A DNA stretch of 64,000 bases from Cranoglanis bouderius (Eukaryota > Chordata > Actinopteri > Siluriformes > Cranoglanididae), in NCBI GenBank assembly GCA_023630585.1, contig CM042539.1, positions 28,588,755 to 28,652,754 on the forward strand. Direction: 5' to 3'. The notes beneath the pieces are model-generated. The model saw nothing but the letters and a program-made list of their open reading frames with translations. It searched no databases and was not told the origin of the DNA. Made by a program: the position numbers and the translations under genes. This document shows, piece by piece, positions 63,427 to 64,000 of this stretch. How positions within the stretch are numbered: position 1 is the stretch's first letter; each line of letters starts with the position of its first letter.

Positions 63427-64000
63427 ATGGCCAAGACCAAAGAGCTGTCCAAGGATGTCAGGGACAAGATTATAGACCTACACAAGGGTGGAATGGGCTA
63501 CAAGACCATCGCCAAGCAGCTTGGTGAGAAGGTGACAACAGTTGGTGCGATTATTCGCTAACGGAAGAAACACAAAATAGCTGTCAGTCTCCCTCGGTGT
63601 GGGGCTCCATGCAAGATCTCACCTCGTGGAGTTTCAGTGATCATGAGAACGGTGAGGAATCAGCCCAGAACTACACGGGAGGATCTTGTTAATGATCTCA
63701 AGGCAGCTGGGACCATAGTCACCAAGAAAACAATTGGTAACACACTATGCCGTGAAGGACTGAAATCCTGCAGCGCCCACAAGGTCCCCCTGCTCAAGAA
63801 AGCACATGTACAGGCCCATCTGAAGTTTGCCTGAATGATTCAGAGGAGAACTGGGTGAAAGTGTTGTGGTCAGATGAGACCAAAATCGAGCTCTTTGGCA
63901 TCAACTCAACTCGCCGTGTTTGGAGGAGGAGGAATGCTGCCTATGACCCCCAAGAACACCATCCCCACCGTCAAACATGGAGGTGGGAACATTATGCTTT
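63427..64000 (+). pseudogene. Tc1 transposase, broken (family C)
   Basis: Starts MAKTKELSKDVRDKIIDLHK, with the helix-turn-helix GYKTIAKQLGEKVTTVGAII. A stop (TAA at 63559-63561) falls where relatives have Lys in an RKWKKHK-type motif. The frame then resumes through ISPRGVSVIMRTV, QPRTTREDLVNDLKAAG and HKVPLLKKAHVQAHLKFA. It breaks again at 63832, where about 10 bases appear missing. It continues in another frame with NWVKVLWSDETKIELFG, containing the first catalytic Asp, to the window edge. Inactive as it stands. Confidence 0.9.

Larger units (their letters stand above)
63039..64000 (+). mobile_element. Tc1-family transposon (family C), cut by the window edge
   Basis: Preceded by TA at 63037-63038. 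It starts CAGTGGGGGG, then AGTATTTGATCCCCTGCTGA. AGTATTTGATCCCCT recurs at 63248, giving the two direct repeats of an IR/DR-type terminus. The transposase frame follows from 63427. The right terminus lies outside the window. Confidence 0.9.

Overview
This is a vertebrate nuclear genome window, almost certainly from a teleost fish. The genes are split by short introns with GT..AG borders. (CA)n/(TG)n microsatellites are extremely dense, several Tc1-family DNA transposons are present, and the conserved proteins are animal orthologues. The species cannot be read from the sequence; an otophysan such as a catfish is only a guess. There is no operon, CRISPR array or prokaryotic feature.

Layout. (1) 36-5888, minus: most of cep85 (centrosomal coiled-coil protein), running off the left edge, with a probable non-coding first exon and promoter near 7159-7340. 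(2) 8246-17293, plus: a complete 11-exon mtdh (metadherin/LYRIC), head-to-head with cep85, 3'UTR to about 18410. (3) 18505-20875: a degenerate Tc1 fragment abutting a nearly full-length Tc1 copy. (4) 24202-27740, minus: a complete six-exon beta-1,4-galactosyltransferase, best matching b4galt3, with a probable long 3'UTR and perhaps a first exon near 39.2 kb. (5) 28-43 kb: gene-poor DNA with satellites, MITE-like elements, a second and deleted Tc1 copy sitting inside a minisatellite, and an unclassified inverted-repeat transposon. (6) 43510-45309, plus: a small, unrecognised two-exon gene of about 89-92 codons. (7) 46258-52049, minus: a complete 11-exon psmc4 (26S proteasome ATPase Rpt3), convergent with the small gene. 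(8) 52262-52957: a 5'-truncated LINE. (9) 56686-56767, plus: a signal-peptide first coding exon of an unidentified secreted or membrane protein, whose next exons lie beyond the window. (10) 63039-64000: a third Tc1 family, cut by the right edge.

Exon structures were worked out by hand from reading-frame continuity, splice consensus and family knowledge. For mtdh, b4galt3 and psmc4 the joined exons keep frame from ATG to stop (530, 368 and 418 codons). The genes do not form a pathway. The novelty lies in repeat biology: a dispersed family with a terminal hairpin (six copies), microsatellites that form or abut splice sites, a Thr/Asn coding repeat in mtdh, and the unrecognised small gene.
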